Source of the DNA: Pollenia angustigena
Taxonomy: Eukaryota > Arthropoda > Insecta > Diptera > Polleniidae
Direction: 5' to 3'
NCBI GenBank assembly: GCA_930367215.1
Contig: OV884057.1
Location: 251,002,830 to 251,066,829 of the forward strand
DNA: 64,000 bases
Position 1 is the stretch's first letter. Each line of letters opens with the position of its first letter. Made by a program: the position numbers and the translations under genes. The notes below the pieces were generated by a model that had not been told where the DNA came from, ran no database searches, and worked only from the letters and a program-made list of their open reading frames with translations. Shown here one piece after another: positions 10,976 through 20,895 of the stretch.

Positions 10976-13062
10976 TTATAAAAATAAGACAAATTTCTCT
11001 TCTTTTTATTTTATCTTTTTTTCGGGGGTTTAAATCATTTTTAATTTTACGAGTCTGAACCTCAACTCAACGAAAATATTTTTAAAATTATGAATTTTAA
11101 ATTTTATGACATTTTTTTATGAACACTAAAGTTTATTAAACATTCATTACATTTTATTTTATTTTTTTAAATGTTTTGTTTTGCAGAGGAAAATATATAA
11201 AAAATATTAATTAAATGTTTATAAAGCCAAACAATAAAAAAAGTATGGAAATAAAATTGTTCAATAATAAACTCTAAAGAATTCTCATAAAAAGGAAGAA
11301 TATGTTTTTGAGTATGAATTTGACGAAGGTTGTATGCAGAAGGATTTGCAAGGAATAAATATTCACAACATTAAGAAAAATTAATTTGGAATTTAATAAA
11401 AAGACCTTCGGTTGAATCTTGTCATATTAAAATCACTTCACTTCTGAATTAGAAAAATGTAAAAAAATTAAGAAAAGCCATATTTAAAAGAGTTGAATTC
11501 GTTTAAATTGAACAATGATCCCAAAAGTAAAAAAAAAATATCGTCTTATTGTACATTAGTGCTTACATGCTTAAAGGCGCGAATATAGCGAATACGAGCG
11601 GCTATCACCACTGAATTCAGCGTAGTCGCATCATCTTTACGAGTGGGTATCCCACTTGTTAAAATTTGCGACGAGAGCAGTGTAATCAGCCTTATTTTTA
11701 AAGTTTCAAAATATTTTCTTATAATGTAGTTAAAAAAGTGTGCAATTTTGGAAAAAGATACTTAAGAAGATAGAAAATACTATTTTATAAAGTATTTAAA
11801 AAAAACTACAATAGTAGTGAATTTTCCATGCCTGATTCCAACATATTTTCATATTCATATTTGCATAAATGTTCATTTTGTATTCTCATTGTTACAATAT
11901 TTCCATTGAACTGAAATACAACATGCATATTTAATGACTTCCTTTTTTGGGATTAACAACTTTCCATATGTAGATTTGATTGACACATCTCAAATAAAAA
12001 TAATATTATAGCTTAATTAAAAATGTTCGATTTGATTAAATGGTTCTTAAAAGAAACGAAAACAAAATTGGCAAAATTTCAGCACCTGTGCGAAAGGGAT
12101 TTTCGATTTCCATTAAAAAAAAAAGCACGAAAAAAGAACCCAACAATATGACAAACCTCTACGATTGCTACATTTAGCAGTCATACATATGGTATGTGAA
12201 ATATGCGTATATATTTAATACATACGGAATATTCATTCAGGTTTTTTATTTGTTTTCTTTTGCTGCCTTTATTGTCAATGATTTTTAGCAGCCATACGTA
12301 AAATGGTTTTTTCCAGTCTCTTTATTCGTTTTTTGTTAAACTTTTTTTCTTTTTCGTAACTTTTGTCGTTTTTCTTGTCGCGTATTTGCTGTATGAATTG
12401 TTGAATTTTAAACTTTTCTCCTTTCATGCCCTCATCTGCTTTTTGTTGTGATGTTCAGTTGTGTTGTGATATTTTCCCGCACGATTTCCGTGTATGACTG
12501 CACAAAGCCCCTGTATCAGATCACATGACAAACGCAAATTTACACAAAGCATTGTGTATACGCAACGTATTCCAATATTACTTTGTATCTCTTGTATGAC
12601 TTACAATCAAACATATGTTTTTAAATATGTGTGGACTTTGTGTGTTTAAGTGCGTGTGTGTTAGACAAAGGAAAATTTATCTTTATACTTTTGTATACAC
12701 ACAGTAACAATAACATTTACTTGTATGCTTAATATGTGTACTCATGTATGTATTTGTGTGTGTATGTGTGCATGAAAACATGGGATATTCTAACTATAAT
12801 TCAAAATCTCTTTTTGTAACTACCAAAGCTTATGTATGACATGAAAAAACCATTATCGTTTCAGCCCCACTCAGACAAACACACACAAACTCATACTCAA
12901 ATACATGTAAGCGGATACACACAAAAAGGCAATCAAAAAAAAAAAAAAAATATATTCATATGTAAAACTGGTTTTCAATGTTGATAAGGGCACCAGTCAG
13001 AAAATGAAAGAGTCAAATATTTGAAAAAATTCAATGCATTTTACGTGCGTTAAGGGTGTAAA
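10976..13062. other. AT-rich spacer with short simple repeats (right copy)
   Basis: Copy of 3242-5328. No gene or RNA is recognised. Confidence 0.6.
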
Positions 13063-13110
13063 TCGCACATCAGAATATCGGTCATTTGAGGTTCGACTCC
13101 TCAGTGACTC
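13010..13110 (+). other. tRNA-like fold, unconfirmed
   Basis: A perfect T-arm-like hairpin TGAGG-TTCGACT-CCTCA (13087-13103) includes a B-box-like GGTTCGACTCC. It is followed by GTGACTC, which pairs at six of seven positions with GAGTCAA at 13010-13016. The intervening 70 nt do not give a standard D or anticodon arm, and the span is too long for a normal tRNA. A decayed tRNA-derived sequence or chance are both possible. Confidence 0.25.
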
Positions 13111-13683
13111 TGAGAAATGAGATCTATGCTAATTACACAGTACAACAGCCAATCTGGGGGGGTGAGAAATTCCAAGTCAGGGTGATGGTACTAGGTCAGT
13201 ATAGTAAAACCCTCAAAGGGTTTGACGTTCGTATGTGTCAGTTTTTTTTTATGACATTTTAAATTTTTTCCTTATCTTGATGGTTTTTTGTTTAACATAA
13301 CTCGAGAACCACTTGTCCGATTTTGCTAAAACAAACTCAAAAAAATTTAGAATTACAATTTCTTTAACCCGTTCATATAACGTTTTTCTTTATAATCAAC
13401 AGTTTTGCCGGTAAAAATAAATTTGTGGAGAATTATAATTGATAAGTGCAAAAAAATGTTCAAGCCTGGATGTATGCAGCAGATTTTATCACAAACCTGC
13501 ACTGCAATTTTTGTGACTTTTTTTTAAGCGATCGGTGAAAATCGTCGGACTTTTGTTTGTTATTTGAAAGAATACACCCACATTCAGTGATGCCAACAGT
13601 AGGGGATTTCCCCTTTTCTAGGGATTTTTTTTTCGGAAAAATACAACCGTAGGGAAAAGAGGACACAATTTTTTATTTTAGGG

Positions 13684-14529
13684 CATATTTATTTATTTAT
13701 TTATTTAATCAATGGATATTATCCTTACTGACTAATAACAATATTGACTTAAAATTAATGAATAACAATATGCATTTTAAAATATACTACAAATTTACAG
13801 AATATATGTAGTACATAAAAATTTACGAATAAAGAAAAACAATAAGAAAAATCAACAAATTGTGGCATAGAATTAAATTGTCTACATAACCTCGAAAAAG
13901 GATCAGCAATAGCGTAATTTTCTCTAAAAAAAATTTAACAAAAAGCAGATTACAGAAAATCACAACAAACATTACCATTAATAAGATTAACCATAAAAGA
14001 AACATTTAACATTGTACGACGACTTTTGAGCGATGGTAATTTTATTAATGCCAGTCTTCTACCATAGGAAGGAAAGTTTGTCGAGTAACTCCAATGTAGA
14101 TCACGTAAACAGAATAATAAAAATTGTTTTTGGACTGATTCAATACGAGAATTGTGAATGTTGTAAAATGGGTCCCAAATGATTGACGCATATTCTAAGA
14201 TTGGTCTAACGAGTGATACGTAAAGTTGCTTCGTTATGTATGGATCGGTGAATTCTTTAGCCCAGCGCTTAATAAAGCCAAGAACACCTAGAGCTTTATT
14301 CACAGTTAATGTTATATGAGAAACAAAGTTTAATTTAGGATCCAGTAAGACTCCAAGATCAAGAAACGAATCAACCAACTCCAGTTGATGGCCACCAAAA
14401 GCATAATTAACGGCAATACAGTTATTTCTATAAAAACGCATGCTTTTGCATTTCACAAGATTCAGCTCCATCATATTATGATTACACCATAAAAAGAAGT
14501 TATTAAGATCCGATTGAAGATAAAAATGA
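13684..14529 (-). mobile_element. Truncated Jockey-type LINE in the fold-back spacer
   Basis: An antisense LINE fragment fills the centre of the fold-back. Its 3' tail is the (TTTA)n run at ~13685-13710 (an AAAT-type tail on the minus strand), and it is cut at the 5' end near 14529. Confidence 0.7.
13950..14474 (-). pseudogene. Jockey-clade reverse transcriptase C-terminal fragment
   Basis: About 174 codons of the region after the YADD motif of a non-LTR reverse transcriptase (thumb and downstream domain). The visible succession is typical of Jockey-like ORF2: LNLVKCKSMRFYR, then FLDLGVLLDPKLNF, then LYVSLVRPILEYASIIWDP, then an IESVQKQFLLF-like helix. The catalytic palm, endonuclease and ORF1 are absent, so the copy is dead on arrival. 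It is followed by an AT-rich 3' untranslated region and A-rich tail. The phrases also resemble the Jockey element at 42495-45117 at the level of clade, but the two are not close copies. Confidence 0.8.
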
Positions 14530-15135
14530 TCCGAAAAAAATCCCTAGAAAAGGGTAAATCCCCTACTGTTGGCATCACTGAATGTGGGTGTATTCTTTCA
14601 AATAACAAACAAAAGTCCGACGATTTTCACCGATCGCTTAAAAAAAGTCACAAAAATTGCAGTGCAGGTTTGTGATAAAATCTGCTGCATACATCCAGGC
14701 TTGAACATTTTTTTGCACTTATTAATTATAATTCTCCACATATTTATTTTTACCGGCAAAACTGTTGATTATAAAGAAAAACGTTATATGAACGGATTAA
14801 AGAAATTGTAATTCTAAATTCTAATTCTAAATCGGACAAGTGGTTCTCGAGTTATGTTAAACAAAAAAAACATCAAGATAAGGAAAAGATTTAAAATGTC
14901 ATAAAAAAAAAACTGACACATACGAACGCCAAACTCTTTGAGGGTTTTACTATACTGACCTATTTCCATCACCCTGACTTGGAATTTCTCACCCCCCAGA
15001 CAATAATCCCAAAAATGTTCCATAGTGTTATTAAATATGTACATTGACTATAATATTTATAAAAGATTTTGCATGTGCTTATTTCGGGACCATCGACTTT
15101 AGACTTATTTCTTAAGAAATGCTCAGAATATTTTT

Positions 15136-15646
15136 GGTTTTTAATCCAAATTTTTAATATTTTTAATCATGCTTAAGTTCATGAAATTTAATTTTTCATT
15201 AAATTATTTTTATGAAGAAAGGAATTTTACAACATGAAAATTAATTAAAATTGTTATTGATAATCTTTCATTCTTGACGTGGCTGGGGGTCGAACCCTGG
15301 CCGGCAGGTTACCATGACATGTTTTGATTGCAACCACTTAATCTCCTCAGATGGATTTGCCGTCTTACACTCGCAGCCATCGACGAATGCTGACGTCAAT
15401 AGTCAAACATCAATCCTTAAACCAAATTGTATTCTAACATTTGGTAGATCGAAATTTGCTTTCCTGAATGATTATCCATTTTAATTGATTTTACATGTTT
15501 TTTTTCTTACTTCTGTTTTTTCGTACTTTTGTCAAGAATTTTTCTTGACATTTTTCTGTTTGACATTTTTCTGTTGACGTTTTTTAGCACAACTTGAAGG
15601 ACAAATGTACACATAGAGCTCGTGCCTTAGCTTTAAACAATAATTA
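15136..15646 (-). repeat. 563-bp tRNA-like repeat, reversed copy
   Basis: Reverse-strand near-complete unit of the family at 5324-6297. The tRNA-like block reads GGGTTCGACCCC on the minus strand (~15290). It ends at CAATAATTA, where a MITE interrupts the junction to the next unit. Confidence 0.75.
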
Positions 15647-15986
15647 TGGCCATTTTCTCAATGTATAGACAAACTGTCTGTTACTTAATGTCAACATAAA
15701 TTTGTTAGACCGATAAACTGTTCGTTAACGATTTTGGGTTTCTCAATGTACCGACAAAAAACATTGTTTTCAGTTGGCAACACCACTCAAAATACATGTA
15801 AAGGTTGGGAGTCAGCTGATTGAATTTATCTGCACGGCAAATAAAAGGAAAATACATAATTGGCAGATGAGTGCTGGTTAGTTTTGCGACCGAATAGAAG
15901 CAAATGAGACATTGAGAAAACCAAAATTCTTTAATGTGCAGTTTTTCGTTGGGTAAAAAGATAATCGCCTAATGGGAAAACGGCCA
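15647..15986. mobile_element. PIF/Harbinger-type MITE, TTA target duplication
   Basis: A 340-bp non-coding element with ends TGGCCATTTTC / TGGCCGTTTTC inside TTA...TTA. It sits exactly in the junction of two tandem 563-bp repeats. The uninterrupted junction at ~5720-5740 (complement of CAATACTAATTATTG) acts as an empty site and supports the 3-bp duplication, which is typical of PIF/Harbinger. Confidence 0.75.
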
Positions 15987-16206
15987 TTAGTATTGTGGTT
16001 ATTTTGTTGAACTATTTATGGTTTTTAATCTAAATTTTTAATATTTTTAATCAGGCTTAAGTTCATGAAATTTAATTTTTCATTAAATTATTTTTATGAA
16101 GAAAGGAAATTTACAACATGTTAATTAATTAAAATTGTTATTGATAATCTTTCATTCTTGACGTGGCTGGGGCTCGAACCCCGGCCGGCAGTTTACCATG
16201 ACACAA
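15987..16206 (-). repeat. 563-bp tRNA-like repeat, partial reversed copy
   Basis: Continuation of the reversed tandem array after the MITE, from TTAGTATTGTGG through GGCTCGAACCCCGG (B-box complement, ~16170). It is truncated at CCATGACAC. The whole array is bracketed by a direct repeat GAAATGCTCAGAATATTTTT (15113-15132 and 16245-16264). Confidence 0.7.
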
Positions 16207-16283
16207 TACTAATTATATTTTTGGTTTACTAAAGAAGAGTTAATAGAAATGCTCAGAATATTTTTTGTTCACTAAGGACAGTT

Positions 16284-16538
16284 CTGTGGTTTTCATGGGC
16301 AACCGCGTATGTCTATTTTTTCGATTTTGAAATGTTAATGCTATATTGCTTAATTTTAAGCGCTCTTTACATTTTTTAAAAAAAATTTTAAAAATAGATA
16401 CCCCATTCCAATGTTTTAACTCAAGTACAAAGTTCAAAAGGTGCAATATCTAACCCATAGTTTGAACTAGAATGATTTTTTCGGCTCTCCTGAAAAATTT
16501 CATTTTAAGACATACGCGGTTGCCCATGAAAACCACAG
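16284..16538. mobile_element. 255-bp MITE with perfect 32-bp TIRs
   Basis: The ends start CTGTGGTTTTCATGGGCAAC and continue through CGCGTATGTCT as a perfect 32-bp inverted repeat. AGTT flanks both ends (16280-16283 and 16539-16542), a candidate 4-bp target duplication. The interior is AT-rich with no coding sequence. I cannot assign it to a superfamily. Confidence 0.8.
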
Positions 16539-16542
16539 AGTT

Positions 16543-17780
16543 ATTTGTGATGAACTTATTAAAACTTTTACGAAAACTGTGCAGCCTTTATATGAGTATG
16601 GGTTCTTAAAGGGGTCGTTGATTAAATAGTTTACAAGACCTGCAATAGATTAAGAAACAATTTAGTTTTTAGTGATTATTGAAGTTAGATAAAACTAATT
16701 TAGCTCAAGCACTAAATTCCAATTAATAAAAAAATAATTTTTGTATACGAAAATAAAATGGTTTTATTAACTCAAAAATTTAAACAAATTTAAAGAATAT
16801 AAAATATTTTAAAAAACTAAAGAAAAATTAAACTTGAAAATCAATGCTTATGTGATGAAAATATTTAAAAAAAACAGCAAAGTAGCTTTAACCAAGTAGT
16901 TATTTTAAGTAATTAATTTAATATAACGCCAGAAGTATTTTTAATAGTTTCTCAAGCAATTTTATATGTATAGTTTATATTTTGGTAGGCATAACATTTG
17001 AAAAACATGGTCCTAAAACACAAACTTTTTTGCATTCTGGAGTTACATTAAAAAAAAGTAGAATTTTCGCTGAAAATGCCCAAATGTACCTTTAAACGAG
17101 CAAAGGTTTTTAAATTTGGTAGCTTGAAAAAGAAATCTATATAAGTCCAAATCTTACTAAAAAAGGTTTTATACAAAACGTCTTGATCAATTCGCAGTCT
17201 TATTCAGTTTTGTAATGCAAGTCAAAATACACTTCCGTTTTTTTAACGTCACGCCAGCGCATATTTTTGCTTATATCTGCAAATCCTTCGCGTTGATTGC
17301 TGTAATTATTTTTCTGAATATAGTGCCACTTCACTACTTTGTGTATATAAAAACCCTTTTTACAAATTTGACTTTTTCATTTAATTTTTTTAAATTTTGT
17401 GGTACCAATATCACGACACGTCAAAATGGAAATGCCCATATGTATATGAAAACAGTTCACCACAACTTCAACAAAAAAAAAAAGATAAAAAGAGTTTTAC
17501 AAGCTAATTATTTCATTATTACCCCATACTTTTTGCATTATCATTTATTTTTAGATTTGTTCGAAAATTATTATCGGATCCTCAGAAATCTGAGCAGGAT
17601 TCTCCTTGAGCATGAGCGATAATTCGCATGTAATCGTATTTATTTGCACTTTCGTACGTCTATTTGCATCGGGTCTACAACGTTTTATACGTCGCGACTA
17701 CAGTTAACAGGCGTTTTATACCAAGAAAAAAGCTTTATTGAATTTCAATTTAGTATTTTCCCTATGAATAGATACTACAT
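16543..17780. other. AT-rich spacer
   Basis: I see no gene, RNA or terminal repeats. Open stretches around 17215-17622 are hydrophobic AT-rich noise with no recognised domain. Confidence 0.5.
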
Positions 17781-18960
17781 AACAGTAAACATTATAACAT
17801 TTTTCTGAGTACTATACTTTTTTTTTAGAAAAATGGGGTTTCCTACAATAGTACTTTTTTTACCAAAAAAAAAAAAAAAAAAAAAAAAAACTTGTTTACA
17901 AGAGTTTCTATTTTGTAAAATAGTTTCTTTTTTCCAAAACATTTCTTTTGAAAAAAAGAATTCTTTTTCCCAAAAAAATACTTTTTTCCAAAAAAATACT
18001 TTTTTCCAAAGAAAATACTTTTTTCCAAAAAAATAAAAAAAAAACATTTTGCCAAAATTTAATTCGCTCAAAACAAAACAAAATGATTCATTTTACAAAA
18101 TAAGTACTTAATTGCTTAGTGCCGGTTCACACACGTCAAGTTTGACTCGTCAAGTCTTGAGTTTTTAGGGGGGGAAGAGGGGACAAGAAATGGCATACTC
18201 TTTGCCCTTCTCTCCTAAAAGCTCAAAACTTGACGAGTCAAACTTGACGTGTGTGAACCGGTACTTATCACAAAAAAAGTAAATTTTTAAGGAAAATTCC
18301 TTAACTTACAAAAAAGTACTTTTTTCTTGCAAAAATTGTCGTTTTGCTAAAAACCGTTTACCTTTTAGTGAAAAAAGTACTCTTTTTACAAAAACGTGCC
18401 TTTTATAATAAAAAAGTACCTTGTTACCAAAAGTTTTTCAAAATCGCGAAAAAATAATTTTTCCTCGAAAATAAGTAAAAAATAATAATGGTACATTAGT
18501 GTTTAGATTTTTGTCACGAATATCGATTCGAACGCTTATTTGAATAAACGTTTATCACCTTTGAATTATACTCTCGTATCAGTGGGGTGCCCAGCTTGTT
18601 AAAATTTGAGGTTTTAAATATATTCTCGTTAACAAATGTGAAATTTGGAAAAAGTTAGTTTAAAAGTCGTGTAGGTACTACCGAATTTTTATCTTATGTA
18701 GTACTTTTCTTTCTTATAAAGTACTCTTAACAAAAAAATTATTAATTTTACAAAATAAGAACTTTGTTGCTTCAAAAAATTTTTTTATTTACAAAAAAAT
18801 ACCTTTTATTTACAAAAAGTTCCTTTTTTTGCAAAAAAAAAATTACCGCTTTGTCAAAAATTACTTTTATTAAAAATTCTACAAAAGAAGTACCTTTTTA
18901 TATATGTATATGTACCTTTTACAAAAAAATAATAGTTTTGAATACAGAAAAGTACCGTCC
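17781..18960. repeat. Degenerate low-complexity array (TACTTTTTTNCAAAAA-like)
   Basis: Loose repeats of A-run, short GTAC or CCAA core and T-run fill the stretch. The clearest block is 17960-18040, where AAAAAAATACTTTTTTCC recurs about four times; a long A run lies at 17865-17890. Similar degenerate units occur at 47700-48420. A dispersed repeat related to 3817-4000 lies at 18489-18660. Confidence 0.6.
18119..18264. mobile_element. 146-bp MITE with ~50-bp TIRs, TTA target duplication
   Basis: The ends GTGCCGGTTCACACACG / GTACCGGTTCACACACG continue inward as a ~50-bp inverted repeat (CAAGTTTGACTCGTCAAG). TTA flanks both sides (18116-18118, 18265-18267). The 3-bp TTA duplication suggests PIF/Harbinger. 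The element folds almost completely into a hairpin. Confidence 0.8.
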
Positions 18961-18976
18961 CAATAAAAAATGGAGC

Positions 18977-19213
18977 TTCCAACGAAGCAGGTTTGTAAGG
19001 GAGAAACATTAAAGTTTCGCTTACCATAGCGCTTACGGAAGACATGAATTTTATATGGCGAGTTCCCACTTTGAAGCAATACATTTTTGGCACAATAAGC
19101 ACATTATTCAGCGCATATAAAAATTGTTAAATGTAACGATCAGCTTAATACACTGAATGTTTTTTAAATTATTTTTGATGCTCTCCCTTCCAAACCTGCT
19201 TCGTAGTAAGGGA
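18977..19213. mobile_element. MITE with ACGAAGCAGGTTTG ends
   Basis: Inverted ends share ACGAAGCAGGTTTGKAAGGG (left ~18981-19005, right complement ~19180-19206). A second partial copy with the same left end is at ~51140-51200. It is non-coding and no clear target duplication is seen. Confidence 0.6.
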
Positions 19214-19745
19214 ATGTATAAAAGTTCTTGAGAGTTCTTTCACTTACTTTACTGCATTTCTGTATGTCTTATTGCGTAGCGCATAATTGTGTGCTTATGT
19301 TTTTAAATGTACTATTAGTGCTTCGCAAAATGATAAAATTTTTATTGGGGTTGTTCAAAAAAAAAAAAAAAAGTCTAAATCATGCTTTTTGTCTTTTAAA
19401 AACTGGCTTTTATATCATTTAAAACATCTCACATGTAAAACTGTTGGAAGAAGCAAAAAAAAAAAAAAAAATCCTTAGAAAGTAATAAAATAAAAGGAAA
19501 TAAAAAAAAACTAAGCTTCAAAAATAAAAGAAAAGTAAACTGTAGCAGTTAAGATGGATTATTGAGAATTTATGTACAAAATTGTTCACAAGAATATTTA
19601 ATTTTTTTTCCAATTCTACTACGATTTCGCTATTGTTATGATTCAGTAGGACTTTAAAGCAATTTTTGTTGCACTCAAATAGCTTGTCTTCTATTGTTGT
19701 TTTTGCGATAGTAAAATTATCGGGTCTTTCAAAGAGTAAGCAAAC

Positions 19746-19776
<31 letters not shown>

Positions 19777-19980
19777 TGGGTATTGAATGAATTTAACAGA
19801 AAAAAAAGAATCTGTGAAATTTAGTTTTATTGGATAACGTTTCCCATACAAAATTACTGTTATAGTTACTGCTGAAAGAAAATCTGCTCTTAAGTTCTCT
19901 CAGTTTTAATAACATACACATAAAAAACAATTGGTTTGTGATTTTAAATTTAAATAGAATACAAATTTGCAAAACTGCGA
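19214..19980. other. AT-rich spacer with homopolymer runs
   Basis: No gene is seen. A runs lie at ~19359-19372, ~19455-19470 and 19747-19771. Confidence 0.5.
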
Positions 19981-19983
19981 AGG

Positions 19984-20877
19984 ATGCTAGTGGGCAGTCC
20001 AGTAATGCCAAGTACGGTTTGTAGGGAAAACGGAGAATGGACAGGGAGCAGCGCGGAAACGTTGGAGGTGCTTGTGGATACACACTTTCCGGCGCAACTA
20101 CAGCGGGGTAGACAACGGATAGTACCATGGCTGGTGGAAATTTTTAAAGGATGTCTGAGGATAAACTATGTGCCTAAGTCTTGGAGGATATCTAAGATTG
20201 TTTTTCTGCCGAAATCGGGCAGGACCAATCATATGTACCCAAAAGATTTTAGACCTATAAGTCTCACATCCTTCCTGCTGAAAACGTTGGAGAGAATTTT
20301 GGACTATCATGTCAAGGGTAACATGAGGCCAACCATTCTCTCTGTCAATCAACATGCGTACACGAAGGGTAAATCAACTGAGACGGCACTTCATTCAGTT
20401 GTCTCGCTGATTGAGAAGACCCTGAGCTATAAGGACTTCGCTATGGGTGTGTTCCTGGATATCGCGGGAGCATTCAATAATGTGTCCACAGAGGCAATTT
20501 TGGCCAGCTTATCTCGCACAGGAGCACATCCGCATGCTAAAAACTGGACTGGTAACCTGCTACGGTGTAGAACTATATCCGCGGCGTGGGGCAACTCCAG
20601 GATAATAAGGAAGGCACACCGGGGAACCCCCCAGGGAGGGGTTCTCTCGCCGATGCTATGGACGCTTGTCGTCAACGAACTTCTCAATAGACTTCGGGAC
20701 GGGGGAGCAAAGATGACCGCATACGCGGATGATGTGGCGGTGATAGTTACTGGCAAGGATCTGAATACTATTAGTTCTGTAATGGAGGCTACATTGGCGA
20801 TAATCAGCCAGTGGGCAGCCAGAGTAGGACTGGGAGTAAATCCCGACGGACCTAGTACTATTTACGAAAAGGTATAA
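19984..20877 (+). pseudogene. LINE reverse transcriptase domain (5'-truncated ORF2)
   Basis: RNA-templated DNA polymerase used for target-primed reverse transcription. Landmarks in order are KDFRPISLTSFLLKTLERIL (fingers, about residues 80-100), FLDIAGAFNNV with the motif A Asp (~155), HRGTPQGGVLSP (motif B, ~212), and AYADDVAV with the two catalytic Asp at residues 249-250. The reading frame is lost at ~20850 by a small deletion: the sequence passes from VNPD directly into what should be LVLFTKRYK in another frame, and stops at 20877. The coding sequence then resumes downstream in the frame of 20987-22339. The apparent ATG start is internal to the protein, because the upstream endonuclease was lost by 5' truncation. 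Confidence 0.9.
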
Positions 20878-20895
20878 AGTTGGTCCATGGAGGAG

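Larger units (their letters stand above)
7735..13062 (+). repeat. Segmental direct duplication, right copy
   Basis: Second copy of 1-5328. It repeats the TIR element end, LTR, mariner pseudogene, dispersed repeat and microsatellite-like spacer in the same order. The two copies are separated by at most ~2.4 kb, since homology may extend left of the window start. Confidence 0.95.
13154..14999. mobile_element. Fold-back structure with ~470-bp inverted arms
   Basis: 13154-13637 and 14530-14999 are inverted copies of each other, roughly 95% identical by eye, enclosing 892 bp. The outer ends read CTGGGGGGTGAGAAATTCC. They are flanked by CCAAT and ACAAT, a possible 5-bp target duplication with one mismatch. 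Part of the arms (AACATAACTCGAGAACCAC and what follows) matches the 5' untranslated part of the Transib element at 58195-58330, so the arms may derive from that superfamily. Each arm also holds a hAT-like end CAGTGATGCCAACAG (13585 and, reversed, to 14580). Confidence 0.75.

Noticed and set aside
16240..16446. 68-codon minus-strand open frame
   Set aside because: It overlaps the MITE at 16284-16538 and begins and ends without regard to its boundaries.
17960..18040. CRISPR-like regular repeats
   Set aside because: The units are homopolymer-based, degenerate and without unique spacers, in a eukaryotic context.
17775..18071. 98-codon Lys/Phe-rich open frame
   Set aside because: It is the translation of the A/T-run array; the same array is open on both strands.
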